From Bacteroidota bacterium (GTDB lineage: Bacteria; Bacteroidota; Bacteroidia; Chitinophagales; Chitinophagaceae): a stretch of DNA of 64,000 nt. The stretch lies in contig JAFDXY010000015.1 of the NCBI GenBank assembly GCA_018267725.1, positions 1 through 64,000 of the forward strand, given 5' to 3'. Positions 36,123 through 45,849 of this stretch are shown here, in pieces (the first letter of the stretch is position 1; every line of letters begins with the position of its first letter). Made by a program: the position numbers and the translations under genes. The notes beneath the pieces are model-generated. The model was not told where the DNA came from, ran no database searches, and saw nothing but the letters and a program-made list of their open reading frames with translations.

Positions 36123-36701
36123 TTATTTTCCAAATGCTGCCAAATTACTACTGAAAATTTTAACGGCAATGGCTAATAATATTACACCAAAAAATTTTCT
36201 AACAGCCGATAAACCAGATTTGCCGAGTGCATGCTCAATCCACTTTAAAGATTTTAAAACAATATAAATTACAATAAGGTTTATTAATATGCCAATTAAA
36301 ATATACATATCATCATACACTGCTTTTAACGACATTACAGTAGTTAAAGTACCACTACCTGCAATTACAGGAAATGCAACAGGCACAACAGTTCCGGAGG
36401 GAGCATCTTTTTCGCTTTTAAAAATTTCATGGCCTAAAACCATTTCTAAACCTAATAAAAAAATTACAACAGAACCTCCTACAGCAAATGAATGAACATC
36501 TAATCCTAATATTTGTAAAAATGCTTTTCCAAAATATAAAAACAATATCATTAATGCACCCGAAACTAAAGTAGCTTGCATGCTGCGTATGCCGCCCATT
36601 TTGGTTTTTAAAGAAATAAGTAATGGAATAGAACCAACAATATCTATTACTGCAAATAAGGTAAACATTACCGTTAGCAGGTTATTAATGTTAAAATTCA
36701 T
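36123..36701 (-). CDS. MarC-family integral membrane protein
   Basis: This 192-aa protein has six predicted membrane helices and family features including FAVIDIVGSIPLLISL at residues 16-31 and FPVIAGSGTLTTVMSL in the middle. The MarC/UPF0056 family is conserved in bacteria, and its early link to multiple antibiotic resistance was not upheld, so the function is unknown. It lies 48 bp upstream of the GMP reductase-like gene on the same strand. Confidence 0.87.
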   Translation of the reverse strand: MNFNINNLLTVMFTLFAVIDIVGSIPLLISLKTKMGGIRSMQATLVSGALMILFLYFGKAFLQILGLDVHSFAVGGSVVIFLLGLEMVLGHEIFKSEKDAPSGTVVPVAFPVIAGSGTLTTVMSLKAVYDDMYILIGILINLIVIYIVLKSLKWIEHALGKSGLSAVRKFFGVILLAIAVKIFSSNLAAFGK

Positions 36702-36744
36702 AAACAGCGTTTAAGTAATAAAGTTAGTTGCTATTTAAAAAGAA

Positions 36745-39732
36745 TTATTGATTTATTGCATTATAAATTACATCTTGAATTTTTCCTCTTACACCTAAAC
36801 TACTTAATTTATTATTATCTCTTGTTGGATTAACACGGTTTGATAAGAAAATATAAACAATATTATATTTAGGATCTACCCAAACACAAGTGCCCGTAAA
36901 CCCAGTGTGACCAAAGGTTTCAGGGGATGCTAATTTTGACGGGTAAGGAGATTTACTGGTAGTATTATCTTTTTCGGGTTTATCAAAACCTAAACCTCTT
37001 CTGCTAATGTTGCTGTTATATGCAGTAAATAAATCAATTGTTTCTTTCTTAAAAAATCTTTTTCCATTTAATTCTCCGCCATTTAAAAGCATTTGATAAA
37101 GTTGTGCCAAATCATACGCATTGCTAAATAAACCTGCATGACCTGCAACGCCACCAAACATAGCAGAACCTTCATCATGCACATCTCCCCAAATTAATTG
37201 CCTGCGAAAATGTTTTTCTAATTCGGTTGGTGCAATATCTTCTAACGGCATTTTATTGCGTGGATGAAAACCGGTTGTTATCATATTTAAAGGAGCATAA
37301 AAATTTTCGTATGCATATTCATCTAAACTTTTACCACTTACGGCTTCTACTATTTTTCCTAAAAAAATAAAATCGTTATCGCTATACACATATTTATCTT
37401 GTGCAGTTAGTTTGCTTTGTACTATACGTTTGTATAAAGTATCTTCCCAATTATTACTTACATATAAATTTTCTGCTACGCGAAATTGATGTTCATTATT
37501 TTTTATTGTTGAAAAAACATTCCAATTAGGCTCGCCTGTTTGTGCATTAATTACTTCTTTATAAAATGGAATAAACGGAACCAAACCAGCTTGATGTAGT
37601 AAAATTTTTCTTAATGTAAGTGGTGCTTTATCTGTTCCTTTTGTCCAAGACAAATAATCTCCTAAAGTTTTATCTAAATTTATTTTTCCTTCTTCATACA
37701 ACTTCATAATGCTAACTGTGGTTGCAGAAATTTTAGTAACAGAAGCTAAATCGTAAACGGTATTTATAGAAACAGGTTGATTGCTTGTGGTAGATGTATT
37801 ACCAAAAGCTTTATTATAAATTACTTTACCATCTTTAGCTGCAAATACAACACAGCCGGGAAATGCACCTTTTTCAATTGCATTGTTTACAATAGAATCT
37901 ATGGTTTGTAATTTTTCTGCATTTACATTAACCAATTCTGGTTTTGTTACAGGAAAATAATTGTTGTATAAAATGCCATCTCCAAATTTTAAATTGTTGC
38001 AAACAGTAACAGGAAGTTTTCCTTTGGGTTGAATTTTTCCTTGCAAAATTTCTGCTGCAGTTGTTTGTGTTATATCATCATCTTCATAACAAGCATATAA
38101 ATTATTTGCGTTGCATAAATTTTTTATTGCATACGGATTTCCAAAAAATAAAAACACAGACTGATTAAATTTATTTAACTCATTCAATAAAAAAACAGTT
38201 GGTTTATTTATGCCGTAATTATTGGCAGGCCTTCTGCTGTAATTATGAACGCCAATTATAATTGTGTTATAATTTTTTTGTTGTAATGTTTGAATTAATT
38301 GCAAAGCTGCTGCACTATCTGCTTTATCAACTGGAATAATTTTATTCAAATCATCCATTACTTCTTTACCAACAGAAGCTTTGCTTGCAAATAAATAAAC
38401 ATCGACATTGTTTTCTTTTCTAAGCTTTGCTGCTATTGCGTTTTCTTTTGGTGAACCAATAGAAATGTATGCAACTTTTGCCTCACCCCTAACCCCTCTA
38501 CCTTGGGAGAGGGGAATATTAGGTGAGGAAGGTTGCCTTAATAATGTAATGGCATTTTTTGCTATTGCCTCATTAATTTTTTTTGTTTGAATATTTAAAT
38601 CTCCAACAATATTTTCTGTTTCAATAGGCTTAAAATTGTTTAAACCTAAATTATATTTTGCCAATAAAACTTTTTTTACTCTTGCATTAATATCATCCCA
38701 CGTTAATTTTTTATCTTTTATTGCTTGCAAAACTTTTTCAATACTGCCTTGTACATCTTCGGGTAAACAAAGCATATCATTACCTGCAATTAATGCTTGC
38801 ACACTTGCTTCTCCCGAAGGGTAAAATTTACTAATACCTTGCATGCCTAAACCATCTGTAAAAGTTATTCCTTTAAAACCCAATTCTTCTTTTAATAAAC
38901 TTGTTACATTTTTTTTAGATAATGAAGTGGCTTGATTAGCAGTTGTATCTATTGCAGGAATGTATAAATGTGCAATCATCATACTACCCACACCTGCTTT
39001 AATTAATTCTTTAAAAGGATAGAGTTCTAAATTATTTAACTGCTCTATTGTTTTATTAATAACAGGTAAATCTTTATGACTATCAACCGATACATCTCCA
39101 TGTCCTGGAAAATGTTTGGCACATGCCATTACATTTACATCTTGCATACCACGCATATATTCTGTACCAAACAAAGCCACTTTATATTTATCTTCTCCAA
39201 AACTTCTATCGTTTATTACAGGATTATCAGGATTATTATTTATATCAACCACCGGAGCATAATTTACTTGCACACCAATACGTTTACATTGTTCTCCTAC
39301 TGCTTTACCAAATTCATATATTAATTTAGCATTATTTGTTGCACCCATCATTAATTGTCGCGGAAAACTAATTACACTATCTAACCGCATACCTAAACCC
39401 CATTCGGCATCTATACAAACTAATAAAGGTGTTTTGGTTATGCTTTGATAAAAGTTAGTAAGCGTTGCCTGCCTTACCGGTCCACCTTGAAAAAAACACA
39501 AACCACCAACATTGTATTGCTTAATTAAATTAGTAACAGAATTAATATGTTCTTGCCCCAAATTACTGTGGGCACGTATAATTATAAGTTGTGCAATACG
39601 TTCTTTTTTACTTAGTTTTCTGAATTGTTTTTTAACCCATTTATCGGCAGCTTTGGTGTGGTTGTAAAATGGTTGTGCATTAATACTGCAAACAAAAAAT
39701 AAAAGGCAAATAGCAATAAGCAACTTTTTCAT
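36745..39732 (-). CDS. NagZ-like beta-N-acetylglucosaminidase fused to a serine beta-lactamase-like hydrolase
   Basis: The protein is 995 aa from the ATG at 39732, which gives the signal peptide MKKLLIAICLLFFVCSINAQ; the open frame upstream lacks coding character. Residues about 30-390 are a GH3 N-terminal barrel with the NagZ signature KHFPGHGDVSVDSHKDLP, carrying the catalytic Asp/His pair. Residues about 420-620 are a GH3 C-terminal-type domain. Residues about 640-995 are a class C beta-lactamase/serine-hydrolase domain with ASVTK (SxxK) and YSDND. The fusion is known in Bacteroidota and suggests periplasmic muropeptide processing. A 48-bp palindromic element is translated at residues 402-417. 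Confidence 0.88.
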   Translation of the reverse strand: MKKLLIAICLLFFVCSINAQPFYNHTKAADKWVKKQFRKLSKKERIAQLIIIRAHSNLGQEHINSVTNLIKQYNVGGLCFFQGGPVRQATLTNFYQSITKTPLLVCIDAEWGLGMRLDSVISFPRQLMMGATNNAKLIYEFGKAVGEQCKRIGVQVNYAPVVDINNNPDNPVINDRSFGEDKYKVALFGTEYMRGMQDVNVMACAKHFPGHGDVSVDSHKDLPVINKTIEQLNNLELYPFKELIKAGVGSMMIAHLYIPAIDTTANQATSLSKKNVTSLLKEELGFKGITFTDGLGMQGISKFYPSGEASVQALIAGNDMLCLPEDVQGSIEKVLQAIKDKKLTWDDINARVKKVLLAKYNLGLNNFKPIETENIVGDLNIQTKKINEAIAKNAITLLRQPSSPNIPLSQGRGVRGEAKVAYISIGSPKENAIAAKLRKENNVDVYLFASKASVGKEVMDDLNKIIPVDKADSAAALQLIQTLQQKNYNTIIIGVHNYSRRPANNYGINKPTVFLLNELNKFNQSVFLFFGNPYAIKNLCNANNLYACYEDDDITQTTAAEILQGKIQPKGKLPVTVCNNLKFGDGILYNNYFPVTKPELVNVNAEKLQTIDSIVNNAIEKGAFPGCVVFAAKDGKVIYNKAFGNTSTTSNQPVSINTVYDLASVTKISATTVSIMKLYEEGKINLDKTLGDYLSWTKGTDKAPLTLRKILLHQAGLVPFIPFYKEVINAQTGEPNWNVFSTIKNNEHQFRVAENLYVSNNWEDTLYKRIVQSKLTAQDKYVYSDNDFIFLGKIVEAVSGKSLDEYAYENFYAPLNMITTGFHPRNKMPLEDIAPTELEKHFRRQLIWGDVHDEGSAMFGGVAGHAGLFSNAYDLAQLYQMLLNGGELNGKRFFKKETIDLFTAYNSNISRRGLGFDKPEKDNTTSKSPYPSKLASPETFGHTGFTGTCVWVDPKYNIVYIFLSNRVNPTRDNNKLSSLGVRGKIQDVIYNAINQ
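38481..38528. repeat. Nested palindromic element inside the NagZ-like fusion gene
   Basis: Outer arms CCTCACC (38481-38487) and GGTGAGG (38522-38528) enclose inner arms CCCCTCT (38494-38500) and AGAGGGG (38508-38514). Its G+C content is well above that of its surroundings. On the minus strand it is translated as NIPLSQGRGVRGE, in a linker between two glycosidase domains. The peptide resembles one encoded by repeats dispersed in other Bacteroidota genomes. Confidence 0.85.
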
Positions 39733-39810
39733 AATTAAAAATTGGTTGCTCAAGTTAATAAAAAGTTGAGAGGTTTGCGTTTTTTTGCAGGAATTGAATT
39801 TTAAAAATAA

Positions 39811-39835
39811 AAAAGCCACCTAAAAAGATGGCTTT
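39811..39835 (-). terminator. Terminator after the DUF5606 gene
   Basis: Arms AAAGCCACC and GATGGCTTT pair with one mismatch around a short A-rich loop, followed on the minus strand by a T run. It separates the DUF5606 gene from the NagZ-like fusion gene. Confidence 0.7.
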
Positions 39836-39852
39836 GCAAATGTTTTATATTG

Positions 39853-40266
39853 TTATGCTTCTGTTTCTTCAACAGATGCTTCTTCGGTTAATTTTAATTC
39901 AATGTTTTTATTTTTAAGAACATGAAACCATTTAATCATTTTTTTTCTATCACTATCATATACTCTTTCAAAATCCATATCGCCATAAACTTTTTCAAAA
40001 TATTTTTTTACGGCTTTAGCATCTTTTTCATTTGGCAATGTTTCTGTGCTTGCATTCATTGCTTTAAATACTTCTAACAGATTTACATTTTCTCTAATAG
40101 TATAAACTTCAATACTTTCTAAATGAGAAAAATTATGAACTCTATTACTTACAAATTTAGTTGTATCATCATCTAACGAGCGAACAATTGCTCCATCGTT
40201 TTTGCTGTTAACCAATTCAAACAAACCCGAAAAACCAGACACTGAAATTAATTTACTGTATTCCAT
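39853..40266 (-). CDS. DUF5606/DUF6852-type protein of unknown function
   Basis: This 137-aa soluble protein opens with MEYSKLISVSGFSGLFELVNSK and continues with a helical segment (ESIEVYTIRENVNLLEVFKAM) and an acidic C-terminus. It fits the DUF5606 family, which is confined largely to Bacteroidota and has no assigned function. It is a single-gene transcript flanked by a terminator. A near-match -7 box (TTATTTTG on the minus strand) occurs 17 bp upstream. Confidence 0.75.
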   Translation of the reverse strand: MEYSKLISVSGFSGLFELVNSKNDGAIVRSLDDDTTKFVSNRVHNFSHLESIEVYTIRENVNLLEVFKAMNASTETLPNEKDAKAVKKYFEKVYGDMDFERVYDSDRKKMIKWFHVLKNKNIELKLTEEASVEETEA

Positions 40267-40358
40267 AAAAAATATTGAGGTTGCAAAATAAAGGGAAACT
40301 ATGTAAAGTTTTGCATTACTATATTTTATTAGGGAATGAATAACATTGCAAGCATTAT

Positions 40359-41012
40359 TTACAAATTGTTTAACTCTTTTAAAACATTTTCTATTCTTGT
40401 TTGTAATGTTTCAAAATCTGTAAACCCGCTGCTTAATAAATAAAATTTAGAATCTGTTGCTTGCAATAATACACAAGGAAAACCGGTAACTTTTAATTGC
40501 TTACACAATTGAAATTCATAGTATGCTTTTTCTTTATATATTTCGCTATGCAATTTTTTATAAAAATCTTCTTCGTTAATATTATACTTAATAAGTAAGT
40601 GGCGGTAAGCTTCATCATCTGTTAAATCTCTTCCTTCAAAATTTAAAGCATATTGCAAATCTGCTGCAAAAGCAACTTGTTTATCGGCATATATTTCTTT
40701 AAAAATACACATGGCAATAGCAGGTTTTTCTGAACTTAAAAACCAATCGCTTTTAGTGGGGTTAAAGGCATGCCATAAAAAATCTTCGCCAAATTTTATT
40801 CCTGTTAATTCTTCAACACGTTTGTAATGAGTTTGAATAACGGGTGCAATAGTCTCAATAGAAGCTGGCTTATCGGCAATAATCATTCCGCCGCTTAATA
40901 CTTCAAAATCAATTTTATTTTTAAATGTTTCTGCAATTTTTTTTATAACGGGGCTAAAACCATAGCACCAACCACAATAAGCATCGTAACAATAAAATAT
41001 GGTAAATTTCAT
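40359..41012 (-). CDS. DsbA-family (FrnE-like) thioredoxin-fold protein
   Basis: This 217-aa protein starts at the ATG at 41012 (MKFTIFYCYDAYCGWCYGFS). The longer in-frame extension is a hydrophobic run without a start signal. The CGWC active site lies at residues 13-16 and the cis-proline is in VTGFPCVLL. The helical insert between them and the lack of a signal peptide match the DsbA-like/FrnE group of cytoplasmic oxidoreductases or 2-hydroxychromene isomerase relatives. It is divergent from rsmE and shares that gene's upstream region. Confidence 0.8.
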   Translation of the reverse strand: MKFTIFYCYDAYCGWCYGFSPVIKKIAETFKNKIDFEVLSGGMIIADKPASIETIAPVIQTHYKRVEELTGIKFGEDFLWHAFNPTKSDWFLSSEKPAIAMCIFKEIYADKQVAFAADLQYALNFEGRDLTDDEAYRHLLIKYNINEEDFYKKLHSEIYKEKAYYEFQLCKQLKVTGFPCVLLQATDSKFYLLSSGFTDFETLQTRIENVLKELNNL

Positions 41013-41105
41013 TTTACAAAGAAAACACAGTATAAGTGTTAAAAGAGAAAATAATAAAAAAATTACGCAACTAATAAAAAGCCTTAAACAAAAATTATAC
41101 AACTA

Positions 41106-41113
41106 TATATTTG
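41106..41113 (+). promoter_or_regulatory. Putative -7 element for rsmE
   Basis: TATATTTG matches TAnnTTTG exactly, 46 bp upstream of the rsmE ATG. No TTTG -33 box was found at the expected distance. Confidence 0.35.
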
Positions 41114-41159
41114 TTTTTTGAAAAGAATATCTTTAGAAAACTGTTTGAAAAAATTAGTA

Positions 41160-41858
41160 ATGCAACTACCTTATTTTTATGAGCTAACTATAACACAAAC
41201 ATCTTCATTTATTTTAAGTGAAGAAACAAGCAAACATTGCATTCAAGTACTTAGAATTAAAGAAGGCGAATTAATAAATTTAACCGATGGCAAAGGCAAT
41301 TTATATACAGCACAAATTAAGCAAGCAGATAAAAAACATTGCGTTGCAACTATTTTGTCAAATCAATATAATTCAATGCAGCAAAGGGTTGTATCGTTAG
41401 CAGTTTCATTAACAAAAAATAATTCAAGGTTTGAGTGGTTGTTAGAAAAAGCAACCGAAATTGGTGTAAGCGAAATAATTCCGCTACTGTGTAAAAGAAC
41501 AGAAAAACAACATTTTCGTTTTGAAAGAATGAATAATATTCTTATTTCGGCAATGCTGCAAAGCAAACAAACATGGTTACCTGTTTTGCAAGAGCCAACA
41601 ACATTTCAAGCAACTGTTCAATCATCGTCTTACAAACAAAAATTAATTGCACATTGTATAGAAAATGAAAAAACAAGTGTTACAGATTTATCTTTATTAA
41701 ACAACATACAAATACTAATTGGCCCCGAAGGAGATTTTACTGAAGAAGAAATTTTATTAGCACAAAAACATAGTTATCTTCCTGTAACTTTAGGTTGCAC
41801 CAGATTAAGAACCGAAACAGCAGGCATGGTTGCTGCAACACTTTTAATAAACTGCTAA
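41160..41858 (+). CDS. rsmE: 16S rRNA (uracil(1498)-N(3))-methyltransferase
   Basis: The protein is 232 aa from the ATG at 41160 (MQLPYFYELTI); a TTG at 41118 is possible but would give an atypical N-terminus. It has a PUA-like N-terminal domain, then a SPOUT methyltransferase domain. Diagnostic segments are WLLEKATEIGVSEIIPLL, LIGPEGDFTEEEI and LGCTRLRTETAGMVAATLL, which form the knotted SAM site. The enzyme methylates U1498 of 16S rRNA in the 30S subunit. All key residues are present and the length is normal. Confidence 0.95.
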   Translation: MQLPYFYELTITQTSSFILSEETSKHCIQVLRIKEGELINLTDGKGNLYTAQIKQADKKHCVATILSNQYNSMQQRVVSLAVSLTKNNSRFEWLLEKATEIGVSEIIPLLCKRTEKQHFRFERMNNILISAMLQSKQTWLPVLQEPTTFQATVQSSSYKQKLIAHCIENEKTSVTDLSLLNNIQILIGPEGDFTEEEILLAQKHSYLPVTLGCTRLRTETAGMVAATLLINC

Positions 41859-41884
41859 ACCCTATTTATCTAAAATATTTTTGA

Positions 41885-43480
41885 ATGAAGAAATTTTTTT
41901 ACGCAATTCTATTTTTAACAACGTTTGTTATTGCATGTAAAAATTTTAAGAGTAAAGAAGTTGATAGAGATACTACTATTAATAGCATAACAGCTTTTAA
42001 TAATTTATTTTTAGATAGTATTAATGTAGAAAATTTTTTAGCAACACACGAAAATTTTAAACCATACGAGCAACAATATCTTAACTTTTATAAACAACGC
42101 AATTATCAATACGCTTGGTTTGATACAAGTGGCGTTACAGAACAATCTCGCAATTTTTTAAACCTTTTAAACAATACCATAAACACTTTACAAGACAGTA
42201 GTTTATACAACGCCACATTAATTGAAAGCTATAACAAAATAATTAACGCAGGCAAAAAAAACATATTAAAAAAAGAAATAGAACAAACAGAGTTAAATTT
42301 AACCGGACAGTTTTTTGCTTACGCTGCCAAAGTATATAAAGGAAGCGATATTAATACCGAAGAATTAGGTTGGTTTATACCAAGAAAAAAAGTTGATTTA
42401 ACGGCACTGTTAGATTCTACTTTAAAAAACAACGCAAAAGAAACTTATGCATCACTAAATAATCAATACAATCAATTACAACAATACCTTATTAAATATT
42501 TTGAAATAGATAAATTTATTACCGATACAATATCTAAAGTTTTAAAACCTTTTAAAAAAGGTGCAGAATCAGATTTATTAATTGCCATAAAAAACAGATT
42601 ATTTCTTTTTGGAGATTTAGAACAAAAAGATTCTACCAATATTTTTGATTCGGCATTATTAGTTGCCGTAAAAAAATTTCAGAAAAGAATGGGATTAGCT
42701 GTTGATGGAAGTATTGGTAATAAAATGATTGATGAAATAAACATTCCTATAAAACAACGCATAAAACAAATATTAATTAATATGGAACGCATGCGTTGGC
42801 TGCCTGTTGAAACAGATAGTAATTATATTATTGTAAATATTCCCGAATATAAAATGCATGTGTACGATAGCGGAAAATTACAATTTAATATGAATGTTAT
42901 TGTAGGCAAAGCAAGCAACAGCACAGTAATATTTACAGGAAATTTAAAATATATAGTTTTTAGCCCCTATTGGAATGTGCCTCCAAGTATTGTACAAAAA
43001 GAAACATTGCCGGGCATAAAAAAAGACCCGAACTATTTAGCAAAAAATAATATGGAAATAACCGGTAAAAGCAATGGCTTACCAATAGTTAGACAAAAAC
43101 CCGGACCGAACAACTCTCTCGGATTAGTAAAATTTTTATTTCCAAATAGTTACGATATTTATTTTCACGATACACCCAATCACGATTTATTTTCTGCAAC
43201 CAGTAGAGATTTTAGTCATGGTTGTATAAGATTATCTGAACCTAAAAAATTTGCACAATATTTATTAAGAAAAGATACCGCCACTATTTGGAAGAATAAG
43301 GTTATAGATAGTTGCATGCATTTACCAACCGAAAAATGGGTTACGTTAAATAAAACAGTTCCCGTATCAATTGTATATTTTACTGCATGGGTTGATGGTA
43401 ATGGTTTACTCAATTTCAGAAAAGATATTTACGGGCATGATGCTAAAATGAGTGAAAAATTATTTACAAAAAAGAAGTAA
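41885..43480 (+). CDS. L,D-transpeptidase (YkuD family) lipoprotein with a peptidoglycan-binding domain
   Basis: This 531-aa protein has a lipoprotein-like leader (MKKFFYAILFLTTFVIACKN, cysteine at residue 18). It then has an LdtD/YcbB-type N-terminal region with YAWFDTSGVTEQ, a PG_binding_1 domain (about residues 240-300, LLVAVKKFQKRMGLAVDGSIG), and a YkuD catalytic domain (about 325-470). The catalytic motif is RDFSHGCIRLSEP, with the nucleophilic cysteine in HGC. The enzyme makes 3-3 cross-links in peptidoglycan or attaches proteins to it. It follows rsmE on the same strand after 26 bp. Confidence 0.92.
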   Translation: MKKFFYAILFLTTFVIACKNFKSKEVDRDTTINSITAFNNLFLDSINVENFLATHENFKPYEQQYLNFYKQRNYQYAWFDTSGVTEQSRNFLNLLNNTINTLQDSSLYNATLIESYNKIINAGKKNILKKEIEQTELNLTGQFFAYAAKVYKGSDINTEELGWFIPRKKVDLTALLDSTLKNNAKETYASLNNQYNQLQQYLIKYFEIDKFITDTISKVLKPFKKGAESDLLIAIKNRLFLFGDLEQKDSTNIFDSALLVAVKKFQKRMGLAVDGSIGNKMIDEINIPIKQRIKQILINMERMRWLPVETDSNYIIVNIPEYKMHVYDSGKLQFNMNVIVGKASNSTVIFTGNLKYIVFSPYWNVPPSIVQKETLPGIKKDPNYLAKNNMEITGKSNGLPIVRQKPGPNNSLGLVKFLFPNSYDIYFHDTPNHDLFSATSRDFSHGCIRLSEPKKFAQYLLRKDTATIWKNKVIDSCMHLPTEKWVTLNKTVPVSIVYFTAWVDGNGLLNFRKDIYGHDAKMSEKLFTKKK

Positions 43481-43573
43481 ATATTTCAACATCAATATCA
43501 TTTCAAAAACCAATAAAAATCATATTTTATAATTGCATTGCAAACTTACTTTGCAAAAATTAAGTAAGCTTTT

Positions 43574-44860
43574 ATGATTCATCCTTTTAATTACATTTCG
43601 GCACAAGAAGCATTAAAAATTGTAGAAAGTGGTTACAGAATATTTGTTCACGGCAGTGCATGTACACCCACACATTTATTAACCGAATTAGCCAAACAAA
43701 AAGAAAGATTACAAAATGTTGAAGTCATTTCTATCACACTTCAAGGTCATATAGAAATTGCACAACCAGGTTACGAAAATTCATTTCATATAAATTCATT
43801 ATTTGTTTCAGAACCAATAAGGCAAGCTGTTAAAGAAGGAAGAGCAGATTTTATTCCTGCTTTTTTAAGTGATATTCCTGATATAATTAAAACCGTATTA
43901 CCTGTAGATGTTGCATTGGTGCAGGTTTCTCCACCCGATGTTCACGGATATTGCTCTTTAGGTTTAAGTGTTGATGTTGCCCGCACAGCAGTAAACCATG
44001 CCAAATATGTTATTGCACAAGTTAATCCGCAAATGCCCAGAACATTAGGAGACGGCATGATACATACCGATAAATTTACTGCTATGGTTTTTTGTGATGA
44101 AGCATTGCCGCAAGTTGATTATGGTGCTAAAGTTTCTGATATTGAATTAACGGTAGGAAAAAATGTTGCTTCTATAATTGAAAATGGAAGCACTATACAA
44201 GTTGGTATTGGTACAATACCCGATGCTGTTTTAAAATCTTTACACAATCATAAAAACTTAGGGCTACATACCGAAATGTTTAGCGATGGAATTATTTCTT
44301 TATTTGAAAAAGATATAATAAATAATTCTCAAAAGAAAATTCATCCTAATAAAATTGTTACCGCTTTTGCATTGGGCACTAATAAATTATACAATTACGT
44401 AAACGATAACCCGGCTATTGCTTTTTTAGATATTGATTATGTAAACAATCCACATGTTATTCGTCGCAATCCTAAAGTTGCTGCCATTAACAGTGCAATT
44501 GAAGTAGATATTACCGGACAAATTTGTGCCGATAGTATTGGAACTTATCAGTACAGCGGCATTGGTGGGCAAATGGATTTTATGCGAGGTGCCGCTTTAA
44601 GTGAAGGTGGCAAACCAATTATTGCTCTTACCAGCCGTACAGCCAAAGGTGTACCACGTATTGTGCCATACTTACAGCAAGGTGCAGGTGTTGTAACAAC
44701 CAGAGGGCATATACATTATGTTATTTCTGAATATGGTATTGCTTATTTATATGGAAAAAATTTACGCCAACGTGCTAAAGCCTTAATAAATATTGCTCAT
44801 CCAGATGATAGAGAAATGCTAACACAAAAATGCCACGAAAGATTTAAGTGTTTTATTTAA
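43574..44860 (+). CDS. Acetyl-CoA hydrolase/transferase family protein (CoA-transferase, Cat1/4-hydroxybutyrate type)
   Basis: This 428-aa protein belongs to family I CoA transferases. It opens with the conserved ISAQEALKIVESGYRIFVHGSACTP arrangement, has QVSPPDVHGYCSLG and QVGIGTIPDAV, and carries the likely catalytic glutamate in LHTEMFSDG. The C-terminal YSGIGGQMDFMRGA and RGHIHYVISEYGIAYLYG are standard. It moves CoA between acyl groups, for example acetate, succinate or 4-hydroxybutyrate; the exact pair cannot be read. It converges with the methyltransferase gene, leaving only 8 bp between. Confidence 0.9.
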   Translation: MIHPFNYISAQEALKIVESGYRIFVHGSACTPTHLLTELAKQKERLQNVEVISITLQGHIEIAQPGYENSFHINSLFVSEPIRQAVKEGRADFIPAFLSDIPDIIKTVLPVDVALVQVSPPDVHGYCSLGLSVDVARTAVNHAKYVIAQVNPQMPRTLGDGMIHTDKFTAMVFCDEALPQVDYGAKVSDIELTVGKNVASIIENGSTIQVGIGTIPDAVLKSLHNHKNLGLHTEMFSDGIISLFEKDIINNSQKKIHPNKIVTAFALGTNKLYNYVNDNPAIAFLDIDYVNNPHVIRRNPKVAAINSAIEVDITGQICADSIGTYQYSGIGGQMDFMRGAALSEGGKPIIALTSRTAKGVPRIVPYLQQGAGVVTTRGHIHYVISEYGIAYLYGKNLRQRAKALINIAHPDDREMLTQKCHERFKCFI

Positions 44861-44868
44861 TATGATAT

Positions 44869-45849
44869 TTATTTAATTAGTGACGCAATATCAAGTTCCG
44901 TTTTAGGCAACACTTTTACTGTTTGTGCTGATTTTCTTTTGGGGAACTCGGTATTAATAAATAATTGAGGTTGTAATTTTAGAGGGTCAAGCCTTCTATT
45001 TGCAATATCTATGTATTCATGTGAGGTATCATAACCTATATATTTTCTGTTTGATTTTAATGCCGAAACTCCTGTAGTGCCGCTACCCATAAATGGATCA
45101 AGTATTATGTCGTTTGTAAATGAATATAGTTGAATAAGTCTATAAGGAAGCTCTTCTGGAAATGGTGCAGGATGCCCAATTCGCCTTGCACTTTCTGCAT
45201 TCATTGTCCAAATAGATTTTGTCCATTCCATAAATTGCTCTTTAGAAATAGTGTTTTCTTTATCTCCTTTTTCTCTTTTGTAATCGCCTTTTGAAAAAAT
45301 TAAAATGTATTCATGAACGTCTCTTAAAATTGGATTTGCTGCACTTTGCCAACTGCCCCAAGCCGTTGAAGGGCTTGCACTTGCAGCTTTGTTCCAAATA
45401 ATTTCGCCACGCATATTAAAACCGATTTTTAACATCATTTGCGAAATATAGTCTGATAGTGGAATGTATGGTTTACGTCCTAAGTTAGCAACATTTATAC
45501 AGGCTCTACCGCCATTTACTAAAACCCTGTAGGTTTCAGTAAAAGCATTTTTTAAAAGTTGCAGGTATTCTTTGAGCGATAAATCTTCATCGTATTCTTT
45601 TGAAACATTATAAGGTGGTGAAGTAATCATTAAATGAACAGAGTTGTCTGGCAACTCTTTCATATTTTCTGCTGACCCTAAAATAATTTTATTTTCTAAG
45701 TTATCAGGAAAGTTATTTTCGTTTTTGTCTAATAACTTCTTATCGCCAAGTTCTGTGTAAAGTTTAGAGTTATAAAACTTTGAACTGTCGTGATTGCTTC
45801 TTCCATTTGTTCCAAAAGCACTTGTCTTTGTTCCGTTTCTTTTTTTCAT
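44869..45849 (-). CDS. Type II DNA methyltransferase (beta class, SPPY motif)
   Basis: This 326-aa methyltransferase has the catalytic motif TSPPYNV (motif IV, residues about 79-85) before the SAM-binding motif DPFMGSGTTG (motif I, residues about 247-256), which is the beta-class order. SPPY favours N4-cytosine methylation, though some N6-adenine enzymes also have it. The recognition sequence cannot be read. Its ATG overlaps the stop of the upstream nuclease fragment (TAATG), a sign of translational coupling. The base and codon composition of this unit looks slightly richer in G+C than its neighbours, which would fit horizontal acquisition. Confidence 0.9.
   Translation of the reverse strand: MKKRNGTKTSAFGTNGRSNHDSSKFYNSKLYTELGDKKLLDKNENNFPDNLENKIILGSAENMKELPDNSVHLMITSPPYNVSKEYDEDLSLKEYLQLLKNAFTETYRVLVNGGRACINVANLGRKPYIPLSDYISQMMLKIGFNMRGEIIWNKAASASPSTAWGSWQSAANPILRDVHEYILIFSKGDYKREKGDKENTISKEQFMEWTKSIWTMNAESARRIGHPAPFPEELPYRLIQLYSFTNDIILDPFMGSGTTGVSALKSNRKYIGYDTSHEYIDIANRRLDPLKLQPQLFINTEFPKRKSAQTVKVLPKTELDIASLIK

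Noticed and set aside
39076..39329. Two tyrosine- and isoleucine-rich plus-strand frames opposite the NagZ-like gene
   Set aside because: Both overlap the conserved catalytic region of the sense gene in different frames; no evidence for translation.
41013..41102. A hydrophobic N-terminal extension of the DsbA-like protein
   Set aside because: The family begins at the downstream ATG, and the hydrophobic run arises from AT-rich intergenic sequence shared with the divergent rsmE region.
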